Shown here piece after piece: positions 1 through 9,000 of a stretch of DNA of 64,000 bases; the stretch's first letter is position 1, and each line of letters begins with the position of its first letter. Both the position numbers and the translations under genes were made by a program. Origin of the DNA: Deinococcus indicus (GTDB lineage Bacteria; Deinococcota; Deinococci; Deinococcales; Deinococcaceae); the NCBI RefSeq assembly GCF_002198095.1, contig NZ_NHMK01000022.1, forward strand, positions 62,001-126,000, given 5' to 3'. The notes below the pieces were generated by a model. It was not told where the DNA came from, searched no databases, and saw only the letters and a program-made list of their open reading frames with translations.

Positions 1-466
1 ACTCGCCGCGCTGCGTGACCGTCTCACCGCGCAGCAGCGCGCGGAAGGCGCCGAGCCACTCGCCGGTCAGGGCGTAGCGCTCGGTCTGGGTGAGGTTCAG
101 GCCCTCGAAGTCGAAGTTGCCGCTGCCGGACACGACGTTCAGGTTCACGCGCCCGCCGGAGATGCGGTCGAGGGACGCGGTCAGCCGCGCGGCCAGCACC
201 GGGGAGAGCAGTCCGGGGCGCAGCGCGACCAGGAAGCGCAGCTGCCGGGTGAGGCTCGACAGGGCGCTGGCGACGACCAGGGTGTCCTCGTTGGTGCCGC
301 CGGTGGGCAGCAGGACCCCGTCGAAGCCGAGAGCGTCGGCGGCCTGGGCCACCTGCGTCAGGTACGGGAAGTGCGCGGGCCGCGTGGGCTGGCCGAGCTG
401 GCGGCCGTCGCCACCCGAGGGAATGAACCAGTACAGGGAGGGGGTGTCGTGGGTGCTGTGCGTCAT
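1..466 (-). CDS. ssuD: FMNH2-dependent alkanesulfonate monooxygenase, 5' part only
   Basis: The visible 155 residues follow the SsuD family from the start: an N-terminal WFIPSGGDG stretch, LTQVAQAADALGFDGVLLPT, then FLVALRPGLLSPVLAAR and the LDRISGGR segment, all typical of the luciferase-like TIM barrel. SsuD uses reduced FMN and O2 to release sulfite from alkanesulfonates, so it scavenges sulfur in the cytoplasm. The ATG at 464-466 has a GAGG Shine-Dalgarno about 8 bases upstream. The rest of the gene lies beyond the left edge, so length and C-terminus cannot be judged. It is the second full gene of a unit that starts behind a SAM-type leader at 786-1096, which fits sulfur control. The family call is firm; the substrate (alkanesulfonate rather than another sulfonate) follows from family similarity. 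Confidence 0.9.
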   Translation of the reverse strand, partial: MTHSTHDTPSLYWFIPSGGDGRQLGQPTRPAHFPYLTQVAQAADALGFDGVLLPTGGTNEDTLVVASALSSLTRQLRFLVALRPGLLSPVLAARLTASLDRISGGRVNLNVVSGSGNFDFEGLNLTQTERYALTGEWLGAFRALLRGETVTQRGE

Positions 467-536
467 GGAGAACCTCGTGTGGGTGTGCGTGGGTGTCCGG
501 CCTCCGTGGTGGAGGTCGGTTCGGGGCGGGTGAGGA

Positions 537-746
537 TCAGGCGACGCGGCGCGCCGTAGAGTGGCGTGCGGGAAGGGCCTCGCGGGTGACGCAGGTGCGG
601 CCCTTCAGGTACAGCTCGCGCATGGCGTCCCGCCCGTGGACGCGTTCGAAGATCAGCGCATTCCACTCGAGGGTGCCGTGGGGTGAGGTGACGAGCAGGG
701 TGTCGAGCGTGCCGGGTTTCCACCTGACGTGCAGGGTTTCGGTCAT
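537..746 (-). CDS. Small hypothetical protein in the ssu operon (69 aa)
   Basis: This 69-residue ORF begins at an ATG with an AGGAG ribosome site 8 bases upstream and ends 70 bp before ssuD on the same strand. The sequence is mixed and soluble (MTETLHVRWKPGTL at the start, a basic tail RHSTARRVA). It has one cysteine, no signal peptide and no membrane segment. I do not recognise a family. The good ribosome site, its place between a sulfur-type leader and ssuD, and sensible codon use support it as real. It could be a small partner or regulator of sulfonate use, but that is only inferred from position. Confidence 0.65.
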   Translation of the reverse strand: MTETLHVRWKPGTLDTLLVTSPHGTLEWNALIFERVHGRDAMRELYLKGRTCVTREALPARHSTARRVA

Positions 747-785
747 GGCCGTGGCTCCTGGAAGCGGGAGGGTTGCAGTGGGCCT

Positions 786-809
786 GCGCGGCCGGAAGGG
801 GGGCCGCGC
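786..809 (-). promoter_or_regulatory. Perfect 8-bp GC hairpin directly after a leader ORF
   Basis: GCGCGGCC at 786-793 and GGCCGCGC at 802-809 form a perfect 8-bp stem with an 8-base loop. On the transcribed (minus) strand it starts one base after the stop codon of the mini-ORF at 811-834 and ends 39 bases before the next gene. No U-run follows, so it is not a classical intrinsic terminator. The spacing suggests that a ribosome on the mini-ORF would block or release this stem, as in attenuation. That role is inferred. Confidence 0.55.
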
Positions 810-810
810 C

Positions 811-834
811 TCAGGTCAGGCGACATCGCGTCAT
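811..834 (-). CDS. Putative 7-residue leader peptide with one Cys codon
   Basis: A mini-ORF encoding MTRCRLT followed by TGA lies in the leader of the ssu operon. Its ATG (832-834) has an AAAGGA ribosome site 6 bases upstream. A perfect GC hairpin begins immediately after its stop codon. The order ribosome site, tiny ORF with a cysteine codon, then hairpin, upstream of sulfur genes, resembles cysteine-sensing attenuation leaders. Such a short ORF could be chance; the main support is its context and the adjoining stem. Confidence 0.4.
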   Translation of the reverse strand: MTRCRLT

Positions 835-873
835 GGGTTGTCCTTTGAGGGGAGCGCGTCTGAACGCTCGCCG

Positions 874-1044
874 CTATCGTTCCCGGTTCGGGCAGGCGTG
901 GAGCACCGTGGAGGGTGAATTCAGGTCAACAACAACAGGTGCGGCCCTGGAGGGCGCGGTCGGCTGGTTGTGTGTTGAGCTGCTTCATGTGGCTCCTGGT
1001 TGCTGCGGCGTCGTCGGGCCTGTTCCCTCGACCGCTCTGGATAG
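874..1044 (-). promoter_or_regulatory. SAM-I (S-box) riboswitch with an enlarged P3 arm
   Basis: Read on the minus strand, the S-box landmarks occur in order. P1 is CTATC (1044-1040) with GATAG (878-874). Next come AGAG, GCGG (1035-1032) paired with CCGC (1008-1005), GAGGGA, GGCCC, GCAACC (1003-998), then GGTGC (907-903), CCTGC and the P4 hairpin CCCG/CGGG (892-889/885-882). SAM-I riboswitches bind S-adenosylmethionine and normally repress sulfur genes. P3 would be ACC/GGT plus GGAG/CTCC (996-993/913-910), but about 80 bases lie between its strands, far more than usual, and they hold a small ORF. One extra base is present in L2 and one in J3/4 relative to the common pattern. The aptamer starts about 16 bases after the expected start site of the promoter at 1068-1096. 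Confidence 0.75.
926..988 (-). CDS. 20-residue ORF inside the riboswitch P3 arm, ending Cys-Cys-Cys
   Basis: The ORF starts at ATG 988-986 and encodes MKQLNTQPADRALQGRTCCC, then TGA. Its AGGAG ribosome site (997-993) is the same stretch that forms the 5' strand of P3 of the S-box, so the site would be hidden when P3 is paired. The last three codons are TGT-TGT-TGT. A short hairpin (GCG-CCCT/AGGG-CGC) lies inside the ORF. Runs of Cys codons at the end of a mini-ORF ahead of a sulfur operon are the hallmark of cysteine-responsive leader peptides. That it is translated is inferred; the sequence arrangement is visible directly. Confidence 0.55.
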   Translation of the reverse strand: MKQLNTQPADRALQGRTCCC

Positions 1045-1067
1045 TGACCCTGTGCAGGGTTGGGCTC

Positions 1068-1096
1068 ACCCTAAACCAGATTACAAATCTTGTCAA
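1068..1096 (-). promoter_or_regulatory. Sigma-70-type promoter of the ssu leader
   Basis: On the minus strand a perfect -35 box TTGACA (1096-1091) is followed after exactly 17 bases by TAGGGT (1073-1068). Transcription would start near 1061, just before the S-box aptamer. The next 225 bases form the untranslated leader. The same TAGGGT hexamer occurs near the galactan operon at 21368-21373. Confidence 0.7.
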
Positions 1097-1117
1097 CTTT
1101 TGGATTGGAGAGCGTAG

Positions 1118-1274
1118 TACGGACTCCGATTGAATGGGCTGCAAAGCCCGCTGGGTCCGAGCGAAGCGACTCGGAGAGCTGCCCCGCAGAGCGGGAGCAA
1201 CACGCCCCTCCGGATGTGGAACCGGCAGGGGCGGTGACGTTCCGGATTGTCGGCGAAACAAACGGCAGTCCGCA
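1118..1274 (+). mobile_element. Copy A of the dispersed 135-157 bp repeat (MITE-like)
   Basis: The element runs from TACGGACTCCG to GGCAGTCCGCA, so its ends are inverted repeats (TACGGACT/AGTCCGCA, one mismatch). Inside are several hairpins: GGGCT-GCAA-AGCCC with a GNRA-type loop, TCCGAG/CTCGGA, CCCGC/GCGGG and CCCCT/AGGGG. No protein of its own is evident. The flanks are TAG on the left and TGA on the right, so this copy lacks a clean target duplication. Copies B, C and D are at 37576, 39540 and 50707. A further right-end fragment lies at 1364-1385. Confidence 0.75.
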
Positions 1275-1783
1275 TGAACAGCTGACATGGACTGGTCAGC
1301 GTGTTCACGGGAGATGTACTCATGCCCAATTGTTCTGTCTGATCGTCTCCTGCGCAGCAGTCACGCGAAACGAACGGATTCCGTATCACTCAACCAGGAA
1401 AGTGGGGGACTTTTGCAGGAAATCTGTTCAAGCAGAGCCGGCATGAGCAGGACGATCTTCATGCTGAGGGGGGCTCTGGGGGTGTACTGGGATCTTTATC
1501 ATCCGGTGCTGTAAGAACTGCCAGCTTTGACAGGGTGTCAGCATGAAGGCCGCTGCCGTGTACACGGGAAAGGTAAGCCACGCTTTTCCACCAGCTTGAC
1601 GAATAGTTCACGCATCGCCTCAGCGTGAGAGAAATTTTTTGCATTTCCAGCGCCCAAGACCTTCATGAGACAGGCGGACACAAGGGTAAGAGTGGTGAAG
1701 CCCCCCCTCTCATAACTTCCACCAAAGAGGACACCCTGGAGCCTGACGCTCCTTCTCTCCCCTCACGACCTGGAGGTCACCTC
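1275..1783. other. Gene-free region upstream of the DUF11 operon
   Basis: About 500 bp of visibly lower GC content than the genes. It holds a right-end fragment of the dispersed repeat at 1364-1385 (ending TTCCGTA, followed by TCA). A 13-bp perfect palindrome TGACAGGGTGTCA at 1528-1540 could be an operator. A Shine-Dalgarno GGAGGT (1772-1777) serves the gene at 1784. I found no convincing -35/-10 pair. Open frames crossing this region are not supported by ribosome sites or protein-like sequence. Confidence 0.5.
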
Positions 1784-4507
1784 ATGAATCACGTTTCCCG
1801 TACGCTGCTGCTGTCCGCCGCCCTGGCCCTGACCGGAACCGGTCTGGCCGCCGGCACCGCCCCGAACACCGTGATCAACAACAAGGCCGTCCTGACCTAC
1901 CGCGACGCCCTGAACGCCCCGCGCAGCGTCGACTCGAACGTCGCGACCGTCACGGTCCGTCAGGTGTTCGCCGTGACCGTCACGCCCGACAGCCCCGAGG
2001 CGCCCATCGCGCCGGCCCGCGCGTTCGCCACCTTCGCCGGCGGCACCCGCCAGATCCCCTACACCCTGACCAACCCCGGCAACGGCACCGACAGCTACAC
2101 CCTGAGCGTCACGCAGTCCACGACCGACGGCTTCGACGCCGGCATCCGCATCCTGCGCGGCGGCGTGGAAGTCACCGGCCCCATTACCCTGACCGCCGAC
2201 ACCAGCGCCGACCTGATCATCGAGGCGACCGTTCCCGCCGGCACCGCCGACGGACTGGCCTCCCGCTTCGCGCTGGTCGCCACGTCGAACGGCAACGGCA
2301 CCGTCGTCGACTCGGACAACTACGCGCAGCTGACCGTCAGCGCCGCCGGCCAGCTGAACCTCGGCCTGAGCGTCTCGCCGACCGGCCCCGTCAACCCCGG
2401 CAGCACCCTGTCGTACACCTTCAGCGCCACCGTGCCCACCGGCAGCCCGGCGCGCGGCGTGACCGGCGTCGTCACCGTGGACGGCGCGCCCCGCAACGGC
2501 ATCCTGCTGAGCGACCCGCTCACCAACCAGACCTTCGCCGCCATGGGCGCCGCCACCTTCACGGTCGGCGCCGGCAACAGCACGCCCGCCCCCGCCCTGG
2601 TGCGCCTGTACTCCACCGACGGCGGCGTCACCTGGACGGCCACCGCGCCCGCCACCCTGGCGAACGTGAACGCCGCAGCGCTGCTCGTCGAGGGCAGCGG
2701 CGACCTGCTCGCCGCCGGCGACAGCGTGAGCCTGACCTTCGACGCCCGCGTACCGGACGGCGCCCTGGCGAACACCACCATCAGCAACAGCGTGAACGGC
2801 ATCTTCGACGGCAACGCCGACGGCGACGGCGCCGACACCGGCGAGCGCCCGGTCAGCCCGGCCACCAGCGTGACGGTCGCCACCGTCAGCCGCGCCGCCG
2901 TCGGCCCGTTCAGCTTCCCCGAGGCGGGCGCGCCCTCCACCGGCACGTACACCTACGGCGGCGTGACCATCGAGCGTAGCGGCGACACCCAGACCACCGT
3001 CACGGACGTCGTGGCCGGCAGCACCGTCACCTTCCGCGAGACCCTCAAGAACACCGGGAACGCCACGAACACCTTCACCCTGGCCGTCAGCGGCGCCCCC
3101 GCCGGCTGGACCTGCACGGTCCGCAACATCGACGCCGGCGGCACGCTGGGCTCCGTGATCTCCTCGTCCGTGACGCTGGCCGCCGGCGCCACGCTGGAAT
3201 TCGCCGTCACGTGCTCGGTGCCGTTCTCGGCCGCCGGCACGACGAACACCGCTCTGACCGTCAGCGCCACCCCCAGCGGCGGCGCGGCCGACACGACCAC
3301 CAGCGTGATCGCCAACGTCACGGCCGCCGGCCTGCCGGTCCTGGGCAACAGCGACCGCGACAGCGCCACCGCCCCGAGCACCACGCCCGTCACGGTCAGC
3401 GCGAACCCCGGTCAGGACGCCGTGTTCCCGCTGGAGCTGCGCAACGGCGGCCCCGCCGAGGAAGCCTTCATCCTGAGCGGCCCCACCGGCACCCGCTACT
3501 ACATCGACACGAACAACAACGGCGTCCTGGACGGCGGTGACACCGAACTGACCGGCCCGACCGCCCCGATCGCGGCTGGCGGCACCCTGTTCCTGCTGGC
3601 CGTCACGCCCATCCCGGCCGGCGCCGTGGCGGGCGACACCAACGTCACCGTCACCGCGACCTCCACCACCGACGCGGGCCGCGTGACCAGCGTGACCAAC
3701 GTGGCGCGCACGAACTCGGTCACGAGCGGCACCTTCGCCCCGAACGGCGCGCAGAGCACCATCAGCGGCGGCAGCGTCGTCTACACGCACACCCTGACGA
3801 ACACCGGCAACGACAACGCCGACTTCACCGTTCCGGCCGTCACGTCCGGGCAGGGCTTCGCGTACGCCTTCTCGACCAGTGCCTCGGGTCCCTTCACCTC
3901 GACCCTGAGCGGCACGGTCGCGCGCAGCGGCACGCAGAACATCTACGTGCAGGTCACGGCGCCCGCCGGCCTGGCCGGCAACGCCACGCCCAGCGAGACG
4001 GCCACCATCCGCGTCAACCTGACCGCGCAGCGTGACCCGCGCGTCACCGTCGCCCTGAGCGTCGACGACACCACCAGCGTGCAGTCCGTCGTGGCCAGCG
4101 TCACCAAGACCGTCGAGCTGTGCAACGACGCCACCTGCACCGCCGTCACGCCCGTCACGGACGGCCGCGTGAACCCCGGCGACTACCTGCGCTACACCCT
4201 GGTCGTCAGCAACGACGGCAGCAGCGTCCTGAACAACGCCGTCCTCGAAGACCAGCTGCCGGTCGACGCGAGCAACAACGTCGTCACCAGCTACGTGAAA
4301 CTGGGAGCCAGCAGCGCCAGCGTGCTGTTCAGCACGAACGGCGGCACCAACTGGTTCAGCAGCGCCACCTCGCCCGCCAGCCTGAACGGCGCGCGCGGCA
4401 GCTTCCTGGCGGCGCTCGACACGAACGGCGACAACACCATCACCGCTGCGGACATCCTGAACCCCGGCGCGACCTTCACCGTGACCTTCGTGGTCCGGGT
4501 CAACTGA
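1784..4507 (+). CDS. Secreted DUF11/Ig-like repeat protein (907 aa)
   Basis: The ATG at 1784 has an excellent GGAGGT site 6 bases upstream and opens a signal peptide (MNHVSRTLLLSAALALTGTG, cleaved near LAAG). The rest is Thr/Ser/Gly/Asn-rich beta-sandwich repeat sequence with recurrent NTGN and VTNTA-like segments of the DUF11 (conserved repeat) type. Two stretches resemble calcium-binding dockerin/EF-hand loops: DTNNNGVLDGGD near residue 574 and DTNGDNTITAAD near residue 880. It has no C-terminal anchor and ends in beta sequence, so it is probably exported to the envelope or a surface layer. It is first in a four-gene operon, 6 bp before the next start. Likely a structural or adhesive envelope protein; the exact role is unknown. 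Confidence 0.85.
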   Translation: MNHVSRTLLLSAALALTGTGLAAGTAPNTVINNKAVLTYRDALNAPRSVDSNVATVTVRQVFAVTVTPDSPEAPIAPARAFATFAGGTRQIPYTLTNPGNGTDSYTLSVTQSTTDGFDAGIRILRGGVEVTGPITLTADTSADLIIEATVPAGTADGLASRFALVATSNGNGTVVDSDNYAQLTVSAAGQLNLGLSVSPTGPVNPGSTLSYTFSATVPTGSPARGVTGVVTVDGAPRNGILLSDPLTNQTFAAMGAATFTVGAGNSTPAPALVRLYSTDGGVTWTATAPATLANVNAAALLVEGSGDLLAAGDSVSLTFDARVPDGALANTTISNSVNGIFDGNADGDGADTGERPVSPATSVTVATVSRAAVGPFSFPEAGAPSTGTYTYGGVTIERSGDTQTTVTDVVAGSTVTFRETLKNTGNATNTFTLAVSGAPAGWTCTVRNIDAGGTLGSVISSSVTLAAGATLEFAVTCSVPFSAAGTTNTALTVSATPSGGAADTTTSVIANVTAAGLPVLGNSDRDSATAPSTTPVTVSANPGQDAVFPLELRNGGPAEEAFILSGPTGTRYYIDTNNNGVLDGGDTELTGPTAPIAAGGTLFLLAVTPIPAGAVAGDTNVTVTATSTTDAGRVTSVTNVARTNSVTSGTFAPNGAQSTISGGSVVYTHTLTNTGNDNADFTVPAVTSGQGFAYAFSTSASGPFTSTLSGTVARSGTQNIYVQVTAPAGLAGNATPSETATIRVNLTAQRDPRVTVALSVDDTTSVQSVVASVTKTVELCNDATCTAVTPVTDGRVNPGDYLRYTLVVSNDGSSVLNNAVLEDQLPVDASNNVVTSYVKLGASSASVLFSTNGGTNWFSSATSPASLNGARGSFLAALDTNGDNTITAADILNPGATFTVTFVVRVN

Positions 4508-4513
4508 GGCGAC

Positions 4514-6064
4514 GTGTTTACCCTCTCCTCCACTGCTGTCCGGTCGGCCCTGCTGATCACGCTGACCATGCTCGGCGCTGGAACGGTCCGTGCCGGGGAG
4601 ATCCGTAACACCGCCGCGCTGCGCGCCACCGTCCCCGGCGGCCCACAGGTCCTGATTCCGTCGAACACCGTGACGCTGCGGGCGCAGGAGCCCTGCACGC
4701 CCAGCGTCACGCCCGACGGGCAGCCGGGCGCGGCGCGGGTAATCAGCAGCGCCGCGCCCGGCACCATCCTCATTCCGTACACGGTGGGCGTCCAGGGCGA
4801 CCAGGGGGGCCCCGTCACCCTGAACGCCAGCCTGCTCGAGGCGACCGAGGGCGTGCAGGTGCGCGTGCAGGACAGCGCCGCCGCCGACGCCCGCGAACTG
4901 ACCAGCCTGACCCTGAACCCCGGACAGTCGCGGGAGGTGACGGTCGCCGTGACCGTCACCCGCGCCCTGACCGCCACGCTGAACGTGAACCTCGCCGCGA
5001 CCTGCGGCGGGCGCAGCGACAGCGTGAACGTCACGCAGGTGCGCCTGCAACCCGTCGCGGCGCTGCTGCTGAGTCACAGCGTCACCCCGGTCCTGGCGCA
5101 GCCGGGCGACGAACCCACCTTCACCCTGACCCTCCCGGTCAGCGTGCCGGCGGGCGGGTCGGCGTCCCTGACCGTGACGCTGCCCGCCGGCCTGAGCTAC
5201 GTGCCGGACAGCGCCCAGCTCGGCGCGAACGGCGCGCCGGTCACGGCGACCGTCAGCGCCGACGGGCGGCAGGTCACGTTCACGCCCGGCACGGTCAGCG
5301 CCGGGCAGACCCTGACCGTCACGTACCGCGCCCGCATCGGCGTGGAAGCCGTGGACGGCTCGGGCCGCGAGCAGGACCTCAGCGCGACCGGCGTGGCGAC
5401 CGTCACCGGCCCGGACGGACAGGTCACGCGCAGCAATGAGGCCAGCGCGACCGTGCGCGTCACGCCCGGCGTGTTCGACCGCCGCGCCACCCTGATCGGC
5501 GAGGTGTTCCTGGACGTGAACGGCAACGGCCGCCGCGACCCGCAGGATTCCCCGCTGGCCGGCGCGCGCGTGCTGCTCGCCAGTGGCGTGCAGGCCGTGA
5601 CCGACGAGATGGGCCGCTACGCCCTGCGCAACCTGACGCCCGGCCCGTGGCTGGTCACGCTCGACCGGGACACCGCGCCGTTCGCGCCGGTGCCGGGCTT
5701 CGGGCCGCGCGTGGCGGACGTGTTCGCCCTGACCCGCCTGGACTTCGCGCTGCAGCAGCCGAGCGCCGTGACCGGCAGCGGCCTGCCGTCCGGCGCCAGC
5801 GCCCCCATGAACACCACCGTCCGTCAGGGACCGCTGCTGATCACCCGCAGCGTCTCCCCCACCGCCGGCGGCGGCAGCGTCGTCACGCTGACCGTCAGCA
5901 GCGCCCGCCCGGTGCAGGACGTGACCGTCACGGACCGCGCCACGCCCGACGGCGAGGCCCGCACCTTCGCGCTGGGCGTCCTGTCCTCCGCCGTGACACT
6001 GCAGTACGTCACCCTCACACCGGCCGGCTCGAACGACCCGGACGTGCTCTGGAGAGAACCATGA
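4514..6064 (+). CDS. Secreted DUF11/SdrD_B-like protein (516 aa)
   Basis: A GTG start 6 bp after the previous stop gives a signal peptide (MFTLSSTAVRSALLITLTML). Residues about 25-320 are Ig-like/DUF11 beta repeats. Residues about 325-385 form an SdrD_B/Cna-B-like fold, recognisable from GEVFLDVNGNGRRDPQDSPL, the pattern of prealbumin-like surface-protein domains with an acidic calcium-type loop. The C-terminal part again resembles DUF11. The stop overlaps the ATG of the next gene (ATGA), so the two are translationally coupled. Probably an envelope protein acting with its neighbours. GTG is the only start I see that keeps the signal peptide. Confidence 0.82.
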   Translation: MFTLSSTAVRSALLITLTMLGAGTVRAGEIRNTAALRATVPGGPQVLIPSNTVTLRAQEPCTPSVTPDGQPGAARVISSAAPGTILIPYTVGVQGDQGGPVTLNASLLEATEGVQVRVQDSAAADARELTSLTLNPGQSREVTVAVTVTRALTATLNVNLAATCGGRSDSVNVTQVRLQPVAALLLSHSVTPVLAQPGDEPTFTLTLPVSVPAGGSASLTVTLPAGLSYVPDSAQLGANGAPVTATVSADGRQVTFTPGTVSAGQTLTVTYRARIGVEAVDGSGREQDLSATGVATVTGPDGQVTRSNEASATVRVTPGVFDRRATLIGEVFLDVNGNGRRDPQDSPLAGARVLLASGVQAVTDEMGRYALRNLTPGPWLVTLDRDTAPFAPVPGFGPRVADVFALTRLDFALQQPSAVTGSGLPSGASAPMNTTVRQGPLLITRSVSPTAGGGSVVTLTVSSARPVQDVTVTDRATPDGEARTFALGVLSSAVTLQYVTLTPAGSNDPDVLWREP

Positions 6065-9000
6065 AGGTCCCCCTCACGCCTTCTTCCGCCCCCGCCCCCG
6101 TTCGCCCCGCCTCCTCCCCGCACCGACTGCCGCGCCTGCTGGCCCTGAGCGCCCTGCTGCTCAGCAGCGCGCAGGCGGCCCCGGTCGCGCTGCGCGCCGT
6201 GCTGAACAGCCCGGACGGCGTGGCCGTTCCGGTCAGCGTGGACCTCAGCGGCCCGGCCCTCACGGGCGGGCCGCGCACGGTCCGCATTCCGGTCGGCGGA
6301 ACGCTGCTGGACCTGCCCGAAGGCCGGTACGACCTGCGCCTGAGCAGCGCCGGCGCCCGCCTGGACCAGACCGAAGTGACAGTCGGGGCCGGCGGCGCCG
6401 ACGTGACGCTGACCGTGCAGCCGGACGTGACCGTCACGCTGGACGTGCCGGAGTCCGCGCCGGTCGGCAGCACCGTCACCGCCCGCATCACGCTGCGCTC
6501 GGCGTACAGCGACACCCTGACCCTCACGCCGGAGCTGAGCCTGGACGAGGGACTGGTCGCCAGCCCCGTGAACCTCACCCGGACCCTCGCAGCCGGCGGG
6601 ACTGTCACGGCCGAGGTCCCGGTCCTGATCGGCACGGCCGGCCCGCTGGAACTGCGGCTGGCGCTGCCGGGCCTGGAGGAGCCGGTCACGGCGCAGGTGC
6701 AGGGCACCCAACCGGGCCGGCTGATCGTGACCGCCACCCGCGACCTGGAAGCGGCGGGCCGCGCGACCCTGACGGTCGAGAATCCGGGCGGGCCGCTGAC
6801 CGTGCCGGTCACCCTGAGCGGCGCGGGCGTCCGCGTGCAGGGCGAGGACGGCCAGCCGGTCGCGACCCTCACGCTCGACGAGGGCGAGAGCCGCACCCTG
6901 ACGCTGGAGGGCGGGCCCGGCGCGCCGGGACCCGTGACCGTCACGCTGGGCAGCGCCGTGATCCGCGTGCCGCTCGCGGACAGCCGGCCGGACCTGCGCG
7001 CCGCGCTGAACGTCTCGCCGGCCGACCCGCTGCCGGGCGAGACCGTGACCATCACCCTGGACGCCCGCAACCTGGGCGCGGCCGCGCTGAGCGGCGACCT
7101 GACGGTGCAGTGGCCCGCGTGGCTGACCCCGCAGGACAGCCCGGCCGGGCCGCTGGTCGTGCCGGCCGGCGGGAGCGCGCGGCGCGAGTGGACGGCCCGC
7201 GTGGCCTTCGGGGCGCCCGAGAGCGGCGCCGTGGAGGTCAGCGGCGCCGGCGACCTGGCCCCGCTGAACCTGAGTGCCGCGCTGCGCCGCACGCTGCTGA
7301 CCCTGCGGGTCCTGCCGGCCGCGCCGCAGGAGGCGGGATTCGGGGCGGAACTGCCGGTATTCGTGCAGAACCCCACCGCGCGCCCCGTGACGGTCACGCT
7401 GGGCAGCGTCGCCGTGCCGCCCCCCGTGGCGGTGCAGGCGCCGCGTGTGCAGATCCGCCCGGAAGCGGACGGCGCGCCCCCCGCCCCGAAAGACGAGACG
7501 CCAGCCGAACCGGAGGACACCCGCCCGCAGGTGACGCTCGCGCCGTACGGCAGCGCCGTCGCCCGCCTGCCGTACACGACCGCCGAGGAGGGCGTCACGA
7601 CCCTGACCGTCACGCCCGAGGTGGACGGCCAGATCGCCGGCGCGCCGCTGAGCGGACCGCTGACCTTCACGGCCCGCCCGCAGCCCACCCGCTCGACCGT
7701 GATCACCCTGCCGTTCAGCGTGCGCGGCCTGACCACCGGCTCGCTGCTGGCCGCGCACCTGCCGCCCGAGGGCGCGGCGTACCGCGCCGGCAGCAGCGAA
7801 CTGCGCGTCGGGGACCGCGTCACGGCGCTGCCGGACCCGCGCGTCGGGGAGGGCGGCCGCCTGTACTGGACGCTCCCGGCCGGCACGACCGGCGGGACGC
7901 TGGCGTACACGGCCGCGCACGTCGGCGTGATCGGCACGCCCGAGACGCTGGGCCTGAGCGCCCGCGTGGGCGAACGCGACCTGATCCTGTCCGGCAGCGT
8001 GGACGCCGCCGACGCCGCCCGCGCCGCTGCCCTGAGCGCCACGGAACGCGACGGCCTGATCCGCTCGCCGCGCGACGGCGTGATTCTCGCCGAGGGCGCC
8101 CGCACGAACGTCACGCTGGAAGGCCCGTCGAACGTGCCCGTCACCCTGAAGGTGAACGGGCAGGTCATCCCGGAATCGCTGCTCGGCGAGGCCGGGCAGG
8201 GGCAGGGCGTGTCGCGGCTGGTGTACATCGGCCTGCCGCTGAGCGTCGGCGAGAACCTGATCGAGGCGACCTTCGGGCAGCAGAGTGACCGCGTGCGCGT
8301 CCGCGTGCCCGGACAGGCCGAGCGGCTGGACCTGAGCCTCGAGGAGGGCGTCACCGCCGACGGCAGCACCCCGGTGGCGCTGCTGGTCCGCACCGTGGAC
8401 GCCCAGGGGCTGCCCAGCGGCGCCGGGCAGGTCACGCTCTCGACGGACCTCGAACCGCTCGACCCGGACGCCGACCCGCAGACCGCCGGCTACCAGGTGA
8501 ACCTGACCGGCGGCGTGGCCCGCGTGCGCCTGGAACCCCTCAGCAGCGCCCGCAACGTGAACGTGCAGGCCGCGCTGGGTAACCTGCGCGCGAGCCGCGC
8601 GCTGTTCGTGGACGTGCCGGGCGAGACGATCGTCACGTACCAGGCGAGCGCCGGGGTGCGGTACTCGCCGGCCAGCGGCCTGAACTTCGAGGCGCAGGCG
8701 CGCGGGTACGCCGAAGTTCCGCTGCTGGGCGGGGCGCTCCAGGCGTCCGCCGACACGACCGGCCTGCCCGCGCTGACCTCGGCCGCCAGCGCCGGGAAAC
8801 GCTTCGCGCTGACCGGCAGCGGCACCGAGTCCCGCACGAACCTCAGCAGCGACCTGGGCTTCGCGTTCCGCTACGAGCGGCGCGACCTGAGCCTCGGGTA
8901 CTACGACGGGGCGCTGGCCCTGGCGCCGCTGTCGTCCCTGCCGCGCGCCAGTGCGCTGCGCGGCGAGCTGCGGCGCGGCCCCTGGAGCGTGCGCGCCCTG

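Noticed and set aside
786..809. GC hairpin as a classical intrinsic terminator
   Set aside because: The transcribed strand has no U-run after the stem; an attenuation or translation-control role fits better.
1090..1446. Open frames of 98-120 codons crossing repeat copy A
   Set aside because: They run through the structured repeat and the riboswitch leader, have no ribosome site and no protein-like composition.
1528..1540. Palindrome TGACAGGGTGTCA as the operator of the DUF11 operon
   Set aside because: It is a perfect dyad, but it lies about 240 bp from the gene, no promoter can be paired with it, and no second copy was found nearby, so no role is claimed.
1763..5077. Very long minus-strand open frame opposite the DUF11 genes
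   Set aside because: Its protein is Gly/Ala/Arg/Val-rich with no domain. It arises from the GC-rich codon bias of the real plus-strand genes, which have signal peptides and ribosome sites.
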